Assembly (NCBI GenBank): GCA_003707065.3
Contig: PPXM03000003.1
Location: 1,178,001 to 1,242,000, forward strand
Direction of reading: 5' to 3'
From: Trigonopsis variabilis
Lineage: Eukaryota; Ascomycota; Trigonopsidomycetes; Trigonopsidales; Trigonopsidaceae
Length of the DNA: 64,000 bases
The notes beneath the pieces are model-generated. The model ran no database searches and was not told the origin of the DNA. It worked only from the letters and a program-made list of their open reading frames with translations. Shown here piece by piece: positions 22,585-33,966 of this stretch. Numbering within the stretch: the stretch's first letter is position 1; the number at the start of each line of letters is the position of its first letter. Both the position numbers and the translations under genes were made by a program.

Positions 22585-24246
22585 ATGGCCGACAAAGAAG
22601 AAGGATGGATGACGGCGAACGAGGCCGGAAGAACGTTCGAGGAGAAAGGCTCGAGTCTATCTAAAGATTCATGCGAGAAAGAGGACTTTTCTATTACCGA
22701 TGGCCCGGGAGAACAAACTAGTCAGCTTCAACGTGGATTGAAGTCTCGTCATGTAACCATGATAGCTTTAGGTCGAACTATAGGTACAGGTTTATTCATT
22801 GGCTCGGGAACAGCTATAGCTCAAGCAGGACCACTTGGAGCACTAATATCATACGCCTTCTTTGCTACAGTTGTTCATAGCGTGGCACTATCATTAGGTG
22901 AAATGGCTGCTTACATTCCAATCAGTGGTTCTTTTACTCAGTTTGCCTCAAGATTTGTTTCCCCGTCCTTTGGGTTTTCTATTGGATGGATGTATTGGTT
23001 TTCTTGGGCCATAACTTTTGCTATTGAGCTCAATGCTACTTCCATGGTGATCAATTACTGGACTGATGTCGTTCCTCCGGCAGCATGGATCTGTATCTTC
23101 TTTGTTATATTGGTTGCCGTCAATATGCTGCCTGTCAAGATCTACGGTGAAGTAGAGTTTTGGGTCGCTGCAATCAAAGTGGTAGCTATTGTTGGATGGC
23201 TGATCTACGCTTTATGCATGGTTTGTGGTGCCTCCTCTTCTGGCGCTGTAGGATTCCGATACTGGAGACACCCTGGCTGTATGGGTCCTGGGTACTTGGT
23301 CACATCTAACAAAAATACTGGCCGATTCTTAGGTTGGCTATCATCCTGGATTAATGCTGCCTTCACTTTTCAAGGAACCGAAATTGTCGGAATCAGTGCA
23401 GGAGAAACAGCAAACCCGAGAAAAGCTATTCCTAGTGCGATCAGAAAAGTTTTTTACAGGATCGTTATCTTCTATATTCTCAGTATTTTCTTCATCGGAC
23501 TGCTAGTTCCATATAACGATCCTTCTCTCGAAAACTCAAGCACAAACGCTTCTTCTTCTCCTTTTGTCATCGCCATGATCAACTCGGGAACTCCTGTTCT
23601 TCCACATATCTTTAATGCTGTTATTCTTATGACTGTCGTTTCTGCGGGTAATTCAAACGTTTATAACGGAGCTCGAGTCTTGGTCGCTTTGGCAGACTCT
23701 GGTAATGGCCCAAAATTCCTCAAATTCACCACCAAACAAGGTGTTCCATACATCTCTGTTCTTTTAACGGCCGTGTTTGGTCTTTTGGCATTGTTGAATC
23801 TTTCAAACTCTGCCATGACGGTCTTTAACTGGTTTGTCAATATATCCACTGTCGCTGGCCTTACCTGCTGGGCAGCAATTTCGTTATGCCATATTCGTTT
23901 TATGAAAGCTTTGAAGGTACAAGGAATTGCCAGAGAGACCTTGCCATTTGTCGCCCATTGGAACCCTTTCTATACCTGGTACGCTCTCATCATGGTCATC
24001 ATCGTAACGTTTGTCCAAGGTTTCGAATGTTTTTGGGATTTCACTGCATCTTCATTTCTCACTGCATATATCTCTTTGATAATCTTTTTCTTCTTGTGGG
24101 GAATCCACTGGGTAATCACTAGGAAGCCGTTTGTACGAGCGGCTGATATGGACTTGGACTCTGGCCGCCGAGAAATTGAAAGTAGCATCTGGGTGGACCA
24201 GGTACCTAAGAATGCATGGGAACGGGTGTGGTGTGTTTTGGCTTAA
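22585..24246 (+). CDS. Amino-acid permease, YAT family, resembling basic amino-acid permeases
   Basis: The product is a plasma-membrane proton-coupled amino-acid transporter (APC superfamily, fungal YAT family) of 553 residues with about 12 membrane helices. TM1 carries GRTIGTGLFIGSGTAIAQAG. The following LGEMAAYIPISGSFTQFASR and GWMYWFSWAITFAIELNAT are typical of the Lyp1/Can1/Alp1 group. Helix 6 has FTFQGTEIVGISAGETANPR, a match to the family substrate-site region. The start at 22585 (AAGATGG context) is the first ATG in the frame. The cytosolic N-terminus is acidic and Ser/Thr-rich. Specificity for Lys or Arg is inferred only from resemblance. The second permease in the window is clearly a different subfamily. 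Confidence 0.88.
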   Translation: MADKEEGWMTANEAGRTFEEKGSSLSKDSCEKEDFSITDGPGEQTSQLQRGLKSRHVTMIALGRTIGTGLFIGSGTAIAQAGPLGALISYAFFATVVHSVALSLGEMAAYIPISGSFTQFASRFVSPSFGFSIGWMYWFSWAITFAIELNATSMVINYWTDVVPPAAWICIFFVILVAVNMLPVKIYGEVEFWVAAIKVVAIVGWLIYALCMVCGASSSGAVGFRYWRHPGCMGPGYLVTSNKNTGRFLGWLSSWINAAFTFQGTEIVGISAGETANPRKAIPSAIRKVFYRIVIFYILSIFFIGLLVPYNDPSLENSSTNASSSPFVIAMINSGTPVLPHIFNAVILMTVVSAGNSNVYNGARVLVALADSGNGPKFLKFTTKQGVPYISVLLTAVFGLLALLNLSNSAMTVFNWFVNISTVAGLTCWAAISLCHIRFMKALKVQGIARETLPFVAHWNPFYTWYALIMVIIVTFVQGFECFWDFTASSFLTAYISLIIFFFLWGIHWVITRKPFVRAADMDLDSGRREIESSIWVDQVPKNAWERVWCVLA

Positions 24247-24811
24247 TTTGTATAGTAATATCTCAAGTTAGAATTTGTAATAAAGGGTACTTTAGGCACT
24301 TTTGTACAGAACTTGTAATAACAAGAGCTTCCATCTATGTTAAATTCAACTGGTCCCGAGATATCAGTCCAGTACTTCCTCTAATATACGTCGCGACTGC
24401 CCTGCAGTTTATATAGTTGCACACACACTCATCGTTTGGGCATGTTGCCATTAAACCAGAGTAGTCACGTGCTGGACGAGTAGGTAACCCGTTTTGTCCA
24501 AAGAAGAAATTTCTTCTTCATTGAACAAAGGTAAGGAAAAAGAACATGGTCCGCAAAATGATGATAAAATTTTTTAACTCAGCTCACTCCGAGCACAAGT
24601 TGCATTGAAGACTATTCTTACATATTCTGATTGGACTATTTTAATCTAGATTTTTACTAACTCCAGTACCAGAGTAAGAATGATATTAGCTTTTATATGA
24701 TTGTCAACTTTTATATGTGAGGCCATGTAATTTGAAGTGTCCCTTTAGAAAAAGAATAGTAAGAATTTATATGCAGCCGTAGTTGTCGAAGCTCCCATCA
24801 TCCAAGATAAC
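24247..24811. other. Intergenic: permease 3' flank, hcs1 promoter
   Basis: About 565 bp, AT-rich, with one CACGTG at 24466-24471. No gene is seen. Confidence 0.35.
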
Positions 24812-26840
24812 ATGGACCACCCAGGATCTGGCCATGGCCAGAAGTTGCTGGATATGGTCGCCAATGAACGAGAAGCAGATCTAACACAGACTCAAGAGCT
24901 GCTATCATCTCTTAGCCCCAAACAATTGGCTTCTCGAGGACTTGCTGTTCTGAACCTTGTCCTTGGAGGCGTTCGGACAGGGCTTGGAGGCAAAGTCATA
25001 ATTGATTTGGAGCGAGACTCGGCAATTGGAAGCGATGGATTCAAGGATGAGCTAATGAGTTCGAACTTAAGATCGGGAGATATTGTCGTAAGGAGGGCCA
25101 CGACTTGGACTAATCATAGAGCGTTCGACTTATGGCTAGTGGAGGGAAAAACAAATCAATCGAAAAAGGTTTAGTCGAAGGAGTTATTACTCGTATATCC
25201 AGCTCAATTGAGTTAGCTATTGAAGAAGACCGCTCAGAAGTTCTCTTACAGTTGGACGGCCGGCTATGGATGTATGATCCAATCAGCTATATTAGATTCT
25301 AACCGGCAGTGTTAAGCTAACTAACTCAGTCACCTATACTCGGATGGAACAGTCTCTTCGCTCGTTATCGACTGCAAAGACTGTGGGATATCTAGCCCAG
25401 GTTCTTTTAGGTTTAGAATCTCCGGCTTCTCCTAAATCTTTGGATTTCACTCCACTGGATAGCAATCTGAATAATCCTCAAAAAACGGCTGTAGGATATT
25501 GTCTGGGAAGCCAGCTTACTCTGATTCATGGACCACCAGGCACTGGGAAAACGTACACTGTGATTGAGCTAATCCGCCAGCTTCTGCTTAACCATTCTGA
25601 GCGAATCCTTGTTTGTGGTCCTAGCAATACAAGTGTTGATACGATTTTGGAGAGACTCACAGGTCTAATACCATCAGAGAGTGTGATCCGCCTTGGACAT
25701 CCTGCCAGGTTATTGCCCAATAATATGCTCCATTCTCTGGATATTATCGTTCAGACGTGCCCCGGTGGTCAACTGGTGAAAGATATACGGAAAGAAATAG
25801 ACGAGATGCTGGCAAAAGCAAAAAAAGCAAGAAATGGAAGAGAGCGACGCGAAATATACAGTGAAGTCAAGTTACTACGGCAAGAGTATAGAGAGCGTGA
25901 ACGGAAAGTCGTCCGAGAAGTTATTAATGGCGCAAGAGTTGTTGTCTCTACTTTGCACACGTCGGGTGCTAGACAACTTGTTCAGAGCTTCAATCCATCT
26001 GGCGGAGAGCCAGGGAGACCATTTACCACACTGATCATCGATGAATCTTCACAAGCCCTCGAGCCTCAATGCTGGATACCTCTCATGACTTATCCATCAG
26101 TGACCAAGTTGATTCTCGCAGGAGATAATAAGCAGCTACCGCCTACTGTGAAAGGGACATCTAATCTGGGCGTTACTTTGTTTGATAGGATTTTGAAACT
26201 TCATGGGAATAGTATGAAAAGAATGTTGACAATTCAGTATCGAATGAACGAGGAGATCATGGACTTTCCCTCGAAGGAAATGTATGAAGGGAAACTTGTT
26301 GCATTTTCTGGTGTTGCTAAACGATTACTATGCGATTTACCTCATGTTAAAGAGTCAGATGAGACGACGGTCCCGGTGGTATGGATCGACACTGAGGGCG
26401 GAGATTACTGGGAAGATATCGATGACGAAGAGACAAGCCGAACAAATGAGAAAGAAAGTGAACTCGTAATAGATTATATTGAAAAGCTCCTCGAAGCAAA
26501 TGTGCAACAAGAGCTTATCGGCGTGATTAGTCCTTATAGCGGACAAGTTTCATACTTAAGGCTTCTTATACAAAGTCGAGGCTGGAATCTGATAGAGGTT
26601 GCCACTGTCGATGGGTTTCAAGGCCGAGAAAAAGAAGTTATCATATTTGATATGGTGCGCAGCAACGATGAAGGGCAGGTTGGATTCCTATCCGAAGCTC
26701 GACGATTGAATGTGGCAATGACTAGACCTCGACGGCATCTCTGTGTCATTGGGGATATGGAGACACTGAGTCGAGGGAGTGGGTTCTTAAAAGCATGGTG
26801 TCGATGGGCAGAAGACAAGGCCGAGGTACGGTATCCGTGA
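24812..26840 (+). CDS. hcs1: DNA/RNA helicase of the Hcs1 / IGHMBP2 (SMUBP-2) family, SF1B
   Basis: The protein is an ATP-dependent 5'-3' helicase; yeast Hcs1 (DNA helicase A) associates with DNA polymerase alpha, and human IGHMBP2 is linked to ribosomes. Three exons (24812-25087, 25120-25271, 25310-26840) are joined by introns of 32 nt (GTAAGG...CTAATCATAG) and 38 nt (GTATGA...CTAACCGGCAG), giving 652 residues (yeast Hcs1 has 683). The second junction creates KLTNSVTYTRMEQ, the family's KLANDVTY block. Walker A is GPPGTGKT at about residue 217, followed by CGPSNTSVD (Ia), IIDESSQALEP (II, about 385), LAGDNKQLPP (III), QYRMNEEIMDFPS (IV), TVDGFQGREKEV (V) and VAMTRPRRHL (VI). No C-terminal R3H or zinc finger is present, as in yeast Hcs1. 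Confidence 0.93.
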
Positions 26841-27997
26841 TGTAATATATGTGGTGCATTCTTATCATCTGTCTTAATAGATCTGAGCATATTTTTCTAT
26901 TTATAGTCTCTCGTCCGGCTGTTCAAGCTTAGCAGCTATTTATTTGCCTATGCAATTGCTCATCTCTTAAACCCCGGGACGCCCTCCCTTGCATGCTAAT
27001 CTCATTTTAGACTATTAAGTGGGTCGCAAGCATGTGATCAATTATGTTATATGGATAGCTCAAACCCGCGGAGAATAGTCAAGTCTCGTGGGATGCCCCA
27101 ATACGGGAATGTGATAGCTTAGCAACATGTAGCAAGAAAGAGGTGCGCAAGAGATAGGGTTTAGAAGATCCAAGAGGAGGGTAGATAGGCCATCTTGGAA
27201 TATATATCTTCCAATCGCTTAAGAGACATGTTCTAACTAGAAAATATTTGGTGTGTGTCGACAGCAGTTTCTAAAACTTAGCCTATCGAGGCTTTGCTTC
27301 TGTTGCGGTACGGATTTCGCGTCAAGACCTAATGAGATGTTACCATCCCGTCTGTTTGTGAGGTACATGGGGATATCCCTTCAAGTGACAATCCTGTGTC
27401 ACACTTGGCCCCTTTTCGAAAATCCATCTTTGACAGAGAAGTCAACATAGAAAATATAAATTTAATCAACCAGAACAGAGTCTAGAGAACACACATGCAA
27501 GCAGATGGCGCTACTCCACAAAATGATTTTTGATTACTCGTCACTACGCAACCAACCGTATAGAGGATGACCCTGGAGTGGATGCAGCAAGATACCAGTG
27601 TGGTAGGGCTAAATTTAGCACCGATTTTGGACCAAAGAGGAAATACTGTGACAGCCCGTCCTCCATTATTGGCCCTCCGATAAAGAGAATTGGGCTTGTG
27701 TGGGGCTGAGTATGTTATTTTTCAAGATAGGATAAGTGGTCAAGGCGAGTAAACTGTGGACATTAAGATCTAAATTGTACTTATACAATACGTAGCCGAG
27801 TTTCTAATACTTGAGGGTTCGAAATCATACCCACAGGGATGTACAGTCCTCTTTCGAGGAAAGTGGTTGCTTAAATAGTGCTATCATTTCTGGCAGTCGT
27901 AGTGTCATCCTCGAAAGTGATATTCTCCTTTACGACTTCTCACAACTTGACTGTCACAGAAAACGCCGGCCTGACAAACTTCTGAAAGCTCGACATC
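26841..27997. other. Intergenic, no gene seen
   Basis: About 1.16 kb lies between tandem plus-strand genes. Short frames only (65-68 codons) and no family features. It is likely to be the F-box gene promoter and leader. Confidence 0.35.
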
Positions 27998-30619
27998 ATG
28001 GCCGGCTCATATATTGATAATCTTCTGACCATCTCGGCCATGTCGAATTCTCTCATGATGCATTCTTCCAATCGTCGTCCCGAGCGGTCGTTATCTCCGC
28101 CTAAGACGAATGGTTTTGAGGAGAAGCTTCTTCGAGATTATAAGAAAATGGCTCACAAGAGACGAATTGAACAAAGTTATTCATCCTACACGATCAGGAG
28201 AAGGCCTACGAGAAAGAAAGTCCAATCAACAACAGACTCATTCTACATTCTTCAACTTAAGAATAATTTTCCTTGGCCATTGATATCCCATCCGGCTACT
28301 TCGACTGACGACTCTTCAGCCTTGCGCGAAATTCAGGGCCCTGAGATGGATGAGGTTTTGACCTCGTCTCCACGTCTTACATCAAGCACAGAGTCCATCC
28401 AGCTACCGCCGCATGGTGGGTACACTCAGCCCCAACCACTGTCCAATCTTTATCACTCTCAAGTCAATGATATGTCGAAGGCTTCAGATATTTCTCCCCT
28501 TTCATCTCCTTCTGCTTCTGCCGTGAAAAGGTCGATCCTTGATCTTCAAGCGTCGCAATTGACCGCTCTAAATCTTCATAGTCCTCTGGTTGGCGTTCAG
28601 ACCTCCAAATGGGTTTCTGATCAAATCGACGTCACCTCAAAAGATATTCGCCCAGAATCCTCTCCATTCGAACCTTCTCCTCCTTTGCAGCCTCAGTCAT
28701 TGATGCAAATACTGGACATCGCTCATGGGCTCGATATTCCTTCATCTACAGACTCACTCCGCAGAGATAATGATTGGGAAACCGATAGCTTCGTCACTGC
28801 CCAAAGCGAAGTCGAGAGTCAATTTGAATTGGCCCCGGAATTCAAATTTACGTCTTCTAATCCGGAGAATGATCACATAGCCGAGAATCTCTCTGGTGCA
28901 CTGCAACCTGAAGTCACAGTGACTAACGTCCCTTGCGATCGAAGTGCCACTGAATCATCGATTCAGGATGCAACTGATGGTGAGCTTTGTGAATCGGAGA
29001 ATGCTGCTAGTGGGTCACTAGCGCCCGTCCTTTCTCATCAAAGTGATGCGTCTTTTTATTCGGACGCCTTCTCAGAGCTTGAACCATTTACGAGTGCATC
29101 TTCTCTTGAAAACTCTCCTCGGGAAACCTGCGAAGGTGAATTCAGTGCTTCTTCCTCATCTCTCAAGTCATTTCCCAAACCACCAGACTCTCTATCGTCA
29201 AGTTACTATTCCAATGGCCCTCCCCAATTAGTCGTTGATGTACCTGACCTACCCTGTCACTCTCCTCTGCCTATAAAACCCGTTTTTCATTTCAATATGG
29301 AGGCCTCGGTTGGAGATGAAGCTGCTGATTCTAAGACACAGCTAGATCAACTCTGTAAAATGAAAATGTCAGAATGTGGCACTCTCAATAATGGGAACCT
29401 CAACAAAGAGTCAAGACAATCATTTGCAGGTGATCCCCTAGAGCTCCACGAAAAACTGTCCTCGAACCCTTCTCCCGCCCCCTCCTTCAGTCACTCGAAT
29501 TCTACCCTTCGGAAACTTCGAGCCCTTGCAACTTCCCCTATCGCTAAAACCTCGGGTTTTGGATTCTCGGGTAGCATCAAGCTTAAACGAAGTGGTGGTC
29601 CCAAAAGACCTCCAAGCTTAGCGACTGCTCCGGATGAGATTTTGAAGATAATCTTCTCCTTTCTTTCCCAAGATGACCTTTACACCACTCCGCTGGTGTG
29701 TCGACGATGGACTCACTCAGCGAATGAAGAGCTCTATGCGCGTCCAGTTTTCCGGACAACCTACAGGTTGGCTCAGTTTGTGACGACAATAACTACAATT
29801 CCTGGACTTGGTGGGCTGGTGAAAGAGATAAACTTGAGCCGCTTGTCAGAGCCCACTCTTGAGCATAGAGTTTTAGCAGGATGGCGAGATTGGAAATTCC
29901 GAGATGATCCACTTTATTTAGTGAGACCTGTGCGCAAGAGACAAACTGTAGGAAATAAAGCTGGCCTTTTGAGTGAAACCTACTTCCCTGTCAAGCCTGC
30001 CCACAAAAGGCAGTTCACTTTCCCCGGCACGTTTGATACCCACCCCTCTCAGTCTTATGTTCTACGTCAATATGAGGCTTGTGCTGATGTCCCCTTAGGA
30101 TATATCCTTCATATTGCGAAAGCCTGTACCGCTCTGCGGTCGGTAGACTTAAGTGGAGTATCACTATCCGAAGACTATCATGTTATCTCATCTAGATACT
30201 CTCCTGTGTCTATAACCCAACAACTATTTGTATCTGATGTCCCTCGATCGTATACTTGGCGAGAAGGTGAGACGCGCAAGGTTACTAGGGTCGAAGTAGT
30301 GGATGCATTGATGATGCTCAATCAACTGGATACTCTCCGCCTTCGCAATCTTGTTTGGGTGGACGAAAAAATCGTGCAATCTATCGTTTTTGATGAGGAG
30401 GAACTGGCTGAAGTCTCCCCATCGATGTCGCAGGAAGGTAGTCGAAAACGGGCGCGGTCGAATAGCCTTGTTAATGTTGATTTCAGTGAGTGTGGAATGA
30501 GTCGAGGAAAAGCTTGGGCTATCAACGGCACTACGCAGGATGTGCGAGACGTGTTCTTGCGGAGTATACGAGGCGATGCCCGTGACAGTGATTCCGAAGA
30601 AGAAGATCTTGAGTGGTAA
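27998..30619 (+). CDS. F-box protein with C-terminal leucine-rich segment
   Basis: The product (873 residues) is probably a substrate adaptor of an SCF ubiquitin ligase. The first 520 residues are disordered, Ser/Pro/Glu-rich. The F-box lies near residues 540-585: APDEILKIIFSFLSQDDLYT, then TPLVCRRWTHSANEELYARP. After it come weak leucine-rich repeats (PGLGGLVKEINLSRLSEPTL, CTALRSVDLSGVSLSEDYHV, LNQLDTLRLRNLVWVDEKIV). The C-terminal tail is acidic (DSDSEEEDLEW). Single exon with ATG at 27998. No specific yeast orthologue is recognised. The stop is only 109 bp from the convergent csn4 stop, a COP9 subunit gene; both products would act in cullin-ligase biology, though the adjacency may be chance. 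Confidence 0.8.
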   Translation: MAGSYIDNLLTISAMSNSLMMHSSNRRPERSLSPPKTNGFEEKLLRDYKKMAHKRRIEQSYSSYTIRRRPTRKKVQSTTDSFYILQLKNNFPWPLISHPATSTDDSSALREIQGPEMDEVLTSSPRLTSSTESIQLPPHGGYTQPQPLSNLYHSQVNDMSKASDISPLSSPSASAVKRSILDLQASQLTALNLHSPLVGVQTSKWVSDQIDVTSKDIRPESSPFEPSPPLQPQSLMQILDIAHGLDIPSSTDSLRRDNDWETDSFVTAQSEVESQFELAPEFKFTSSNPENDHIAENLSGALQPEVTVTNVPCDRSATESSIQDATDGELCESENAASGSLAPVLSHQSDASFYSDAFSELEPFTSASSLENSPRETCEGEFSASSSSLKSFPKPPDSLSSSYYSNGPPQLVVDVPDLPCHSPLPIKPVFHFNMEASVGDEAADSKTQLDQLCKMKMSECGTLNNGNLNKESRQSFAGDPLELHEKLSSNPSPAPSFSHSNSTLRKLRALATSPIAKTSGFGFSGSIKLKRSGGPKRPPSLATAPDEILKIIFSFLSQDDLYTTPLVCRRWTHSANEELYARPVFRTTYRLAQFVTTITTIPGLGGLVKEINLSRLSEPTLEHRVLAGWRDWKFRDDPLYLVRPVRKRQTVGNKAGLLSETYFPVKPAHKRQFTFPGTFDTHPSQSYVLRQYEACADVPLGYILHIAKACTALRSVDLSGVSLSEDYHVISSRYSPVSITQQLFVSDVPRSYTWREGETRKVTRVEVVDALMMLNQLDTLRLRNLVWVDEKIVQSIVFDEEELAEVSPSMSQEGSRKRARSNSLVNVDFSECGMSRGKAWAINGTTQDVRDVFLRSIRGDARDSDSEEEDLEW

Positions 30620-30728
30620 AAGAATCAACTGTATATTACTGTGTACTTTAGGTGAAGGTATTTAAGAGTACAAATGCGCGTATTGAACGATATCCTAATG
30701 TCGTCGTAGAAGCTTTACATTCGCAGTA

Positions 30729-32033
30729 TTAGATTTCCTGTCGTTTGGTAAATGCGTCTGCTTCTAAGAGACGATGAGAGTAGGAGTTATTGACTTTTTG
30801 GATCTTCTCCGAGATGGTTTCAAGGCGGCGACAAGCCACGTCAATTGAGTGACCCCAACGATTCATGCCCAGTCGTTGATCAAATTCATCAAAGTACACT
30901 ATTGCGTCGACTTGGTCTATCCAGGCGTGTTCAAGCTGTCCCCGTGCAAGCATGCTGCTGACAAGGCTTTCTGTTTCTTTAGGAGAGGAGAGATGCAAGA
31001 ATGAGGTGAGGTCGCTAAGATAAATGTTTCGGTAGAGCTTGGATGAAACGACAAGATTGTGGCACATTAAAGCCTGCGCCAAGCGAGTGTGGCCATGTTC
31101 GTCAAGGGCTTGAGTATCGATTCGATTTACATTGAGCCATGACTCAAAACTGGATGCTTCTTCAGGAGAAATGAGTCTTCCCAGATGCATCTTGGTAAGC
31201 ATCGGGTAAAGGTCGAAAAGCTGAGACGTCCTCGGATCAGTGTAAAGCATTGCCAAGATTCGATATCTTCGAGGAGCCGAGGGAGCCAGGATCGCACAAA
31301 CGGTGGCTTCTTTCAAGCATTTCTCGCGCTCATACCAGTCAACAATGGGATTGCAAGATAATTCATAATATTTGAAGCTCGCATCCAAATACCTGGCTTG
31401 AGAATCCAGAATTCGCGCCTGAGCTAGTAAAATGTGGATTCGGGTCACTGGGTTTGGGGATTTCTGCGCCAATAAAGACGCTTTGTTTATAAAAGATGAA
31501 GCAGCTCCCGGTTCATCAATTTCCAGATAATTCCTGATGATTCTAATATATAAATCTAACCTATCGTCATCACTAATGACTTGCTGGGCCGAGTCAAACG
31601 ATATTCCACTTAATACTGCGGACGCTCGCCGATGTTCACCCATGGCCTCATAAATTGTAGCAGCGGCTTGACGTATTAATAGATCCTGATGTTCAAACGA
31701 AACTAGGACAGGTTTGATGATGTCGATGAGATGTAGAAGCACTTTGAGGATCACCGTCAGTTGAGGAGACTGTGTCCTTGATGAGTCGTTATCAGAATTT
31801 CTATTAGTGATGGGCTCACATAATAATGCAATCTCCCGGTTAAGCACAGGCCGTGATATAGAAATAGGAGCATCAGAACTAAGTAGATACGTATTGAGTG
31901 CCATCAAGTCGTCACCATTGCCTTTTTCTAGAAGTGCATTAACATACTCTTGGCTAAGGTCCTGAAAACTTTTGATCTTGTCAATTGAAGAGCTGATCTT
32001 GTTTATTTGCTCCAAAGAATCAGAAAACCCCAT
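30729..32033 (-). CDS. csn4: COP9 signalosome subunit 4
   Basis: CSN4 is a PCI-domain subunit of the COP9 signalosome, which removes Nedd8 from cullins. The single exon encodes 434 residues, near the usual 400-420. Family blocks include DDRLDLYIRIIRNYLEIDEP, SASSFINKASLL-like helices, REKCLKEATVCAILAPSAPR, RYRILAMLYTDPRTSQL and LTKMHLGRLISPEEASSFE. The PCI winged helix is around residues 330-390: HNLVVSSKLYRNIYLSDLTS and the strand LEHAWIDQVDAIVYFDE, where IDQVDAIVxF is diagnostic of CSN4. ATG at 32033 is the family start. Confidence 0.92.
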   Translation of the reverse strand: MGFSDSLEQINKISSSIDKIKSFQDLSQEYVNALLEKGNGDDLMALNTYLLSSDAPISISRPVLNREIALLCEPITNRNSDNDSSRTQSPQLTVILKVLLHLIDIIKPVLVSFEHQDLLIRQAAATIYEAMGEHRRASAVLSGISFDSAQQVISDDDRLDLYIRIIRNYLEIDEPGAASSFINKASLLAQKSPNPVTRIHILLAQARILDSQARYLDASFKYYELSCNPIVDWYEREKCLKEATVCAILAPSAPRRYRILAMLYTDPRTSQLFDLYPMLTKMHLGRLISPEEASSFESWLNVNRIDTQALDEHGHTRLAQALMCHNLVVSSKLYRNIYLSDLTSFLHLSSPKETESLVSSMLARGQLEHAWIDQVDAIVYFDEFDQRLGMNRWGHSIDVACRRLETISEKIQKVNNSYSHRLLEADAFTKRQEI

Positions 32034-33349
32034 TGTTCAACGACAGTGGCAAGTGGCCACCTCGGACGAGCTTATCAGGCTACCAATAATATGACCCAGA
32101 GGAACCAAAAGGATGCTACTGAATGCAATTGGCAGGGTTCCAAACCAGTGAGTTTGAGATATCGTCTTCAAATCTCTAGTTGGGCTTAGTGATTATACAA
32201 CCAAGCTTCGCGTTTGACAACGATGCCTGAGATAGGAAAAACATATCTGCTCGAGTCAACGGCCGTCTCGCTAAAGTGAGCAGAAGATATAAGCTCACCG
32301 AAGAAATCATAAACACTTCTGGATTTATCTCTTGTGAGATACTGGGCTTGCCCTTTTCCTCTCATTACGGCGCCTGACTTTTACAAGTTGAACAAGACCA
32401 TTAGATTATGATATAAACTATAGACGAGGATCACCACTCATTGCACGAGTATGCTGCTTGTCTGTGAAAATGGATTGCCATTTCTTTCGTTTGCTCTGAC
32501 TTTGAGTGAATAAGAATACTATCCTCTACTTCGGATCACTCTTTCCGACAGGCGGCTCTCTTCAAATATCTTCTTGCCTCTTATGGCAATCGAAGGTTAA
32601 TGAGCTGATTCGCTATGTTTAAGTATCCAAAGATCCCTGATATTGGCCACTCTTTTCTCTTGAATGTGAATTAATCCTGATGTGTGGCTCTTAAGCAGGT
32701 CGATAGAGCTATTCGATTACCTGTAGTCAGCCATCTTTTATGTATCTCCTGAAAGTGCCTGCTGTAAGTTAACCAACCGAATAGCATCGTACTCAACTGA
32801 TGTCGGCACGCACAAGACGCTTAGCACTTAGAACAATTGTGCGTTCATCTTTTTACCTCTGCCCATAGTACCTCAATTACATTCTCATTTCTTAGTGTTC
32901 AAGATATCGATCCTGCTTGCTATTGAGATCTGAATATTAGCCTCACTCTTACATCATGTATCGTCAGTCACAATACCCATTAAACGGTCTCGCTAGAATA
33001 AGATCATACTTTCAAAGTACGTAAATTAAAAGGTCTATAATTGAGTACTTTTTTTCCCTTCACTTGATACTTATTTCTCTATTTAGTGCTAAAGTGGGTC
33101 AAATATGCTGTTAGTTTATCTTATATTTCCTCCATTTTATGTCCTATACATTAACTAGCGTCCTCCAAGGTTAACCGTAGTAAATCCTGGAATCTTCCTT
33201 GAAGAGCACCTCCAAAACAGACAGTCTTACAACCGAAAATCTCGCACCTCTATTACTTCTCAGAATTTCTACTGCTAGTTTTAGTCTTTCTGCTTACGTA
33301 ATCATTGTGAGACCTAGTGTACATTTTCGTGAAATGGGCATAGTGCAAA
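32034..33349. other. Intergenic: csn4 upstream and tRNA 5' flank
   Basis: About 1.3 kb of AT-rich sequence with no coding frame of note. The tRNA-Tyr gene begins at its right edge. Confidence 0.35.
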
Positions 33350-33441
33350 CTCCCGATGGCCCAGTTGGCTAAGGCGCGAGACTGTAATGGTATAAACTCA
33401 TTGTCATCTTGAGATCGGGTGTTCGACTCACCCTCGGGAGA
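33350..33441 (+). tRNA. tRNA-Tyr (anticodon GTA) with an 18-nt intron
   Basis: The acceptor arms CTCCCGA and TCGGGAG pair perfectly over 7 bp. The D arm is GCC/GGC with GTTGG in the loop. The anticodon arm is CGAGA/TCTTG with anticodon GTA at 33384-33386, and the T arm is GGGTG-TTCGACT-CACCC. An intron sits at the canonical site after base 37 (33388-33405); its TAT can pair with the anticodon. The mature sequence is close to yeast tRNA-Tyr. Position 33441 (A) is the discriminator base. Tyrosine tRNA introns are near universal in eukaryotes. A T6 run at 33447-33452 ends Pol III transcription. Confidence 0.97.
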
Positions 33442-33446
33442 CTTTA

Positions 33447-33452
33447 TTTTTT
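33447..33452 (+). terminator. Pol III T-run terminator of tRNA-Tyr
   Basis: A run of six T begins six bases after the tRNA, with more T-runs downstream, as expected for RNA polymerase III termination. Confidence 0.75.
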
Positions 33453-33966
33453 GAGGCTTTTTTGGCCTTTTCTTTCTTTTTTTATTGTTTTTTTTTTCTC
33501 TCAGTTCCGCATTCAGCACTGTGAAGAGACTATGTCACTATGAGTCGGATTTTCGTACCATGAGTCCACCTTGACGACGTCAACTTGATCTAAATTGATT
33601 AGTCGCGGAAAATGCATTACCAGCTATTGATTTCTCAGAAAGGATTTATGACTATCAAAATATTGCGATAAAGAACTAAAGTTGGTCTCTAAGAGCGGAA
33701 CAATGTGCATCTAGAGAGGCATTCTGTTATTTAGTTCTGAATTCAAGGATCATCTAGGTCCTACATTCGTACTGGGAAGCTGACAGGTTGTATACCGGGG
33801 GAAATTAGAATCTAATACCACACTATAGGGTGAAGGAGCTTACTTAAACTACAGAAAGGCTTGACGACTGAAGTTGGGATGAGGTAATCTTATACGAGTG
33901 ATTAATCCAAGACATTTTTCGATTGAAAAGCAGCAAATAAGAAACAACAGGAAAAGTATTCACAGC
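33453..33966. other. Intergenic: tRNA 3' flank and permease 3' flank
   Basis: Pyrimidine-rich sequence up to about 33500, then unremarkable sequence. No gene is seen. Confidence 0.35.

Noticed and set aside
24812-25344. Frame breaks at the start of the Hcs1 helicase, possibly a broken gene
   Set aside because: Two short introns (32 and 38 nt) restore a continuous frame and the conserved KLTNSVTY block.
27780-27840. tRNA-like GGGTTCGAAAT sequence
   Set aside because: The flanking bases do not form a T stem or acceptor stem, so it is a chance match.
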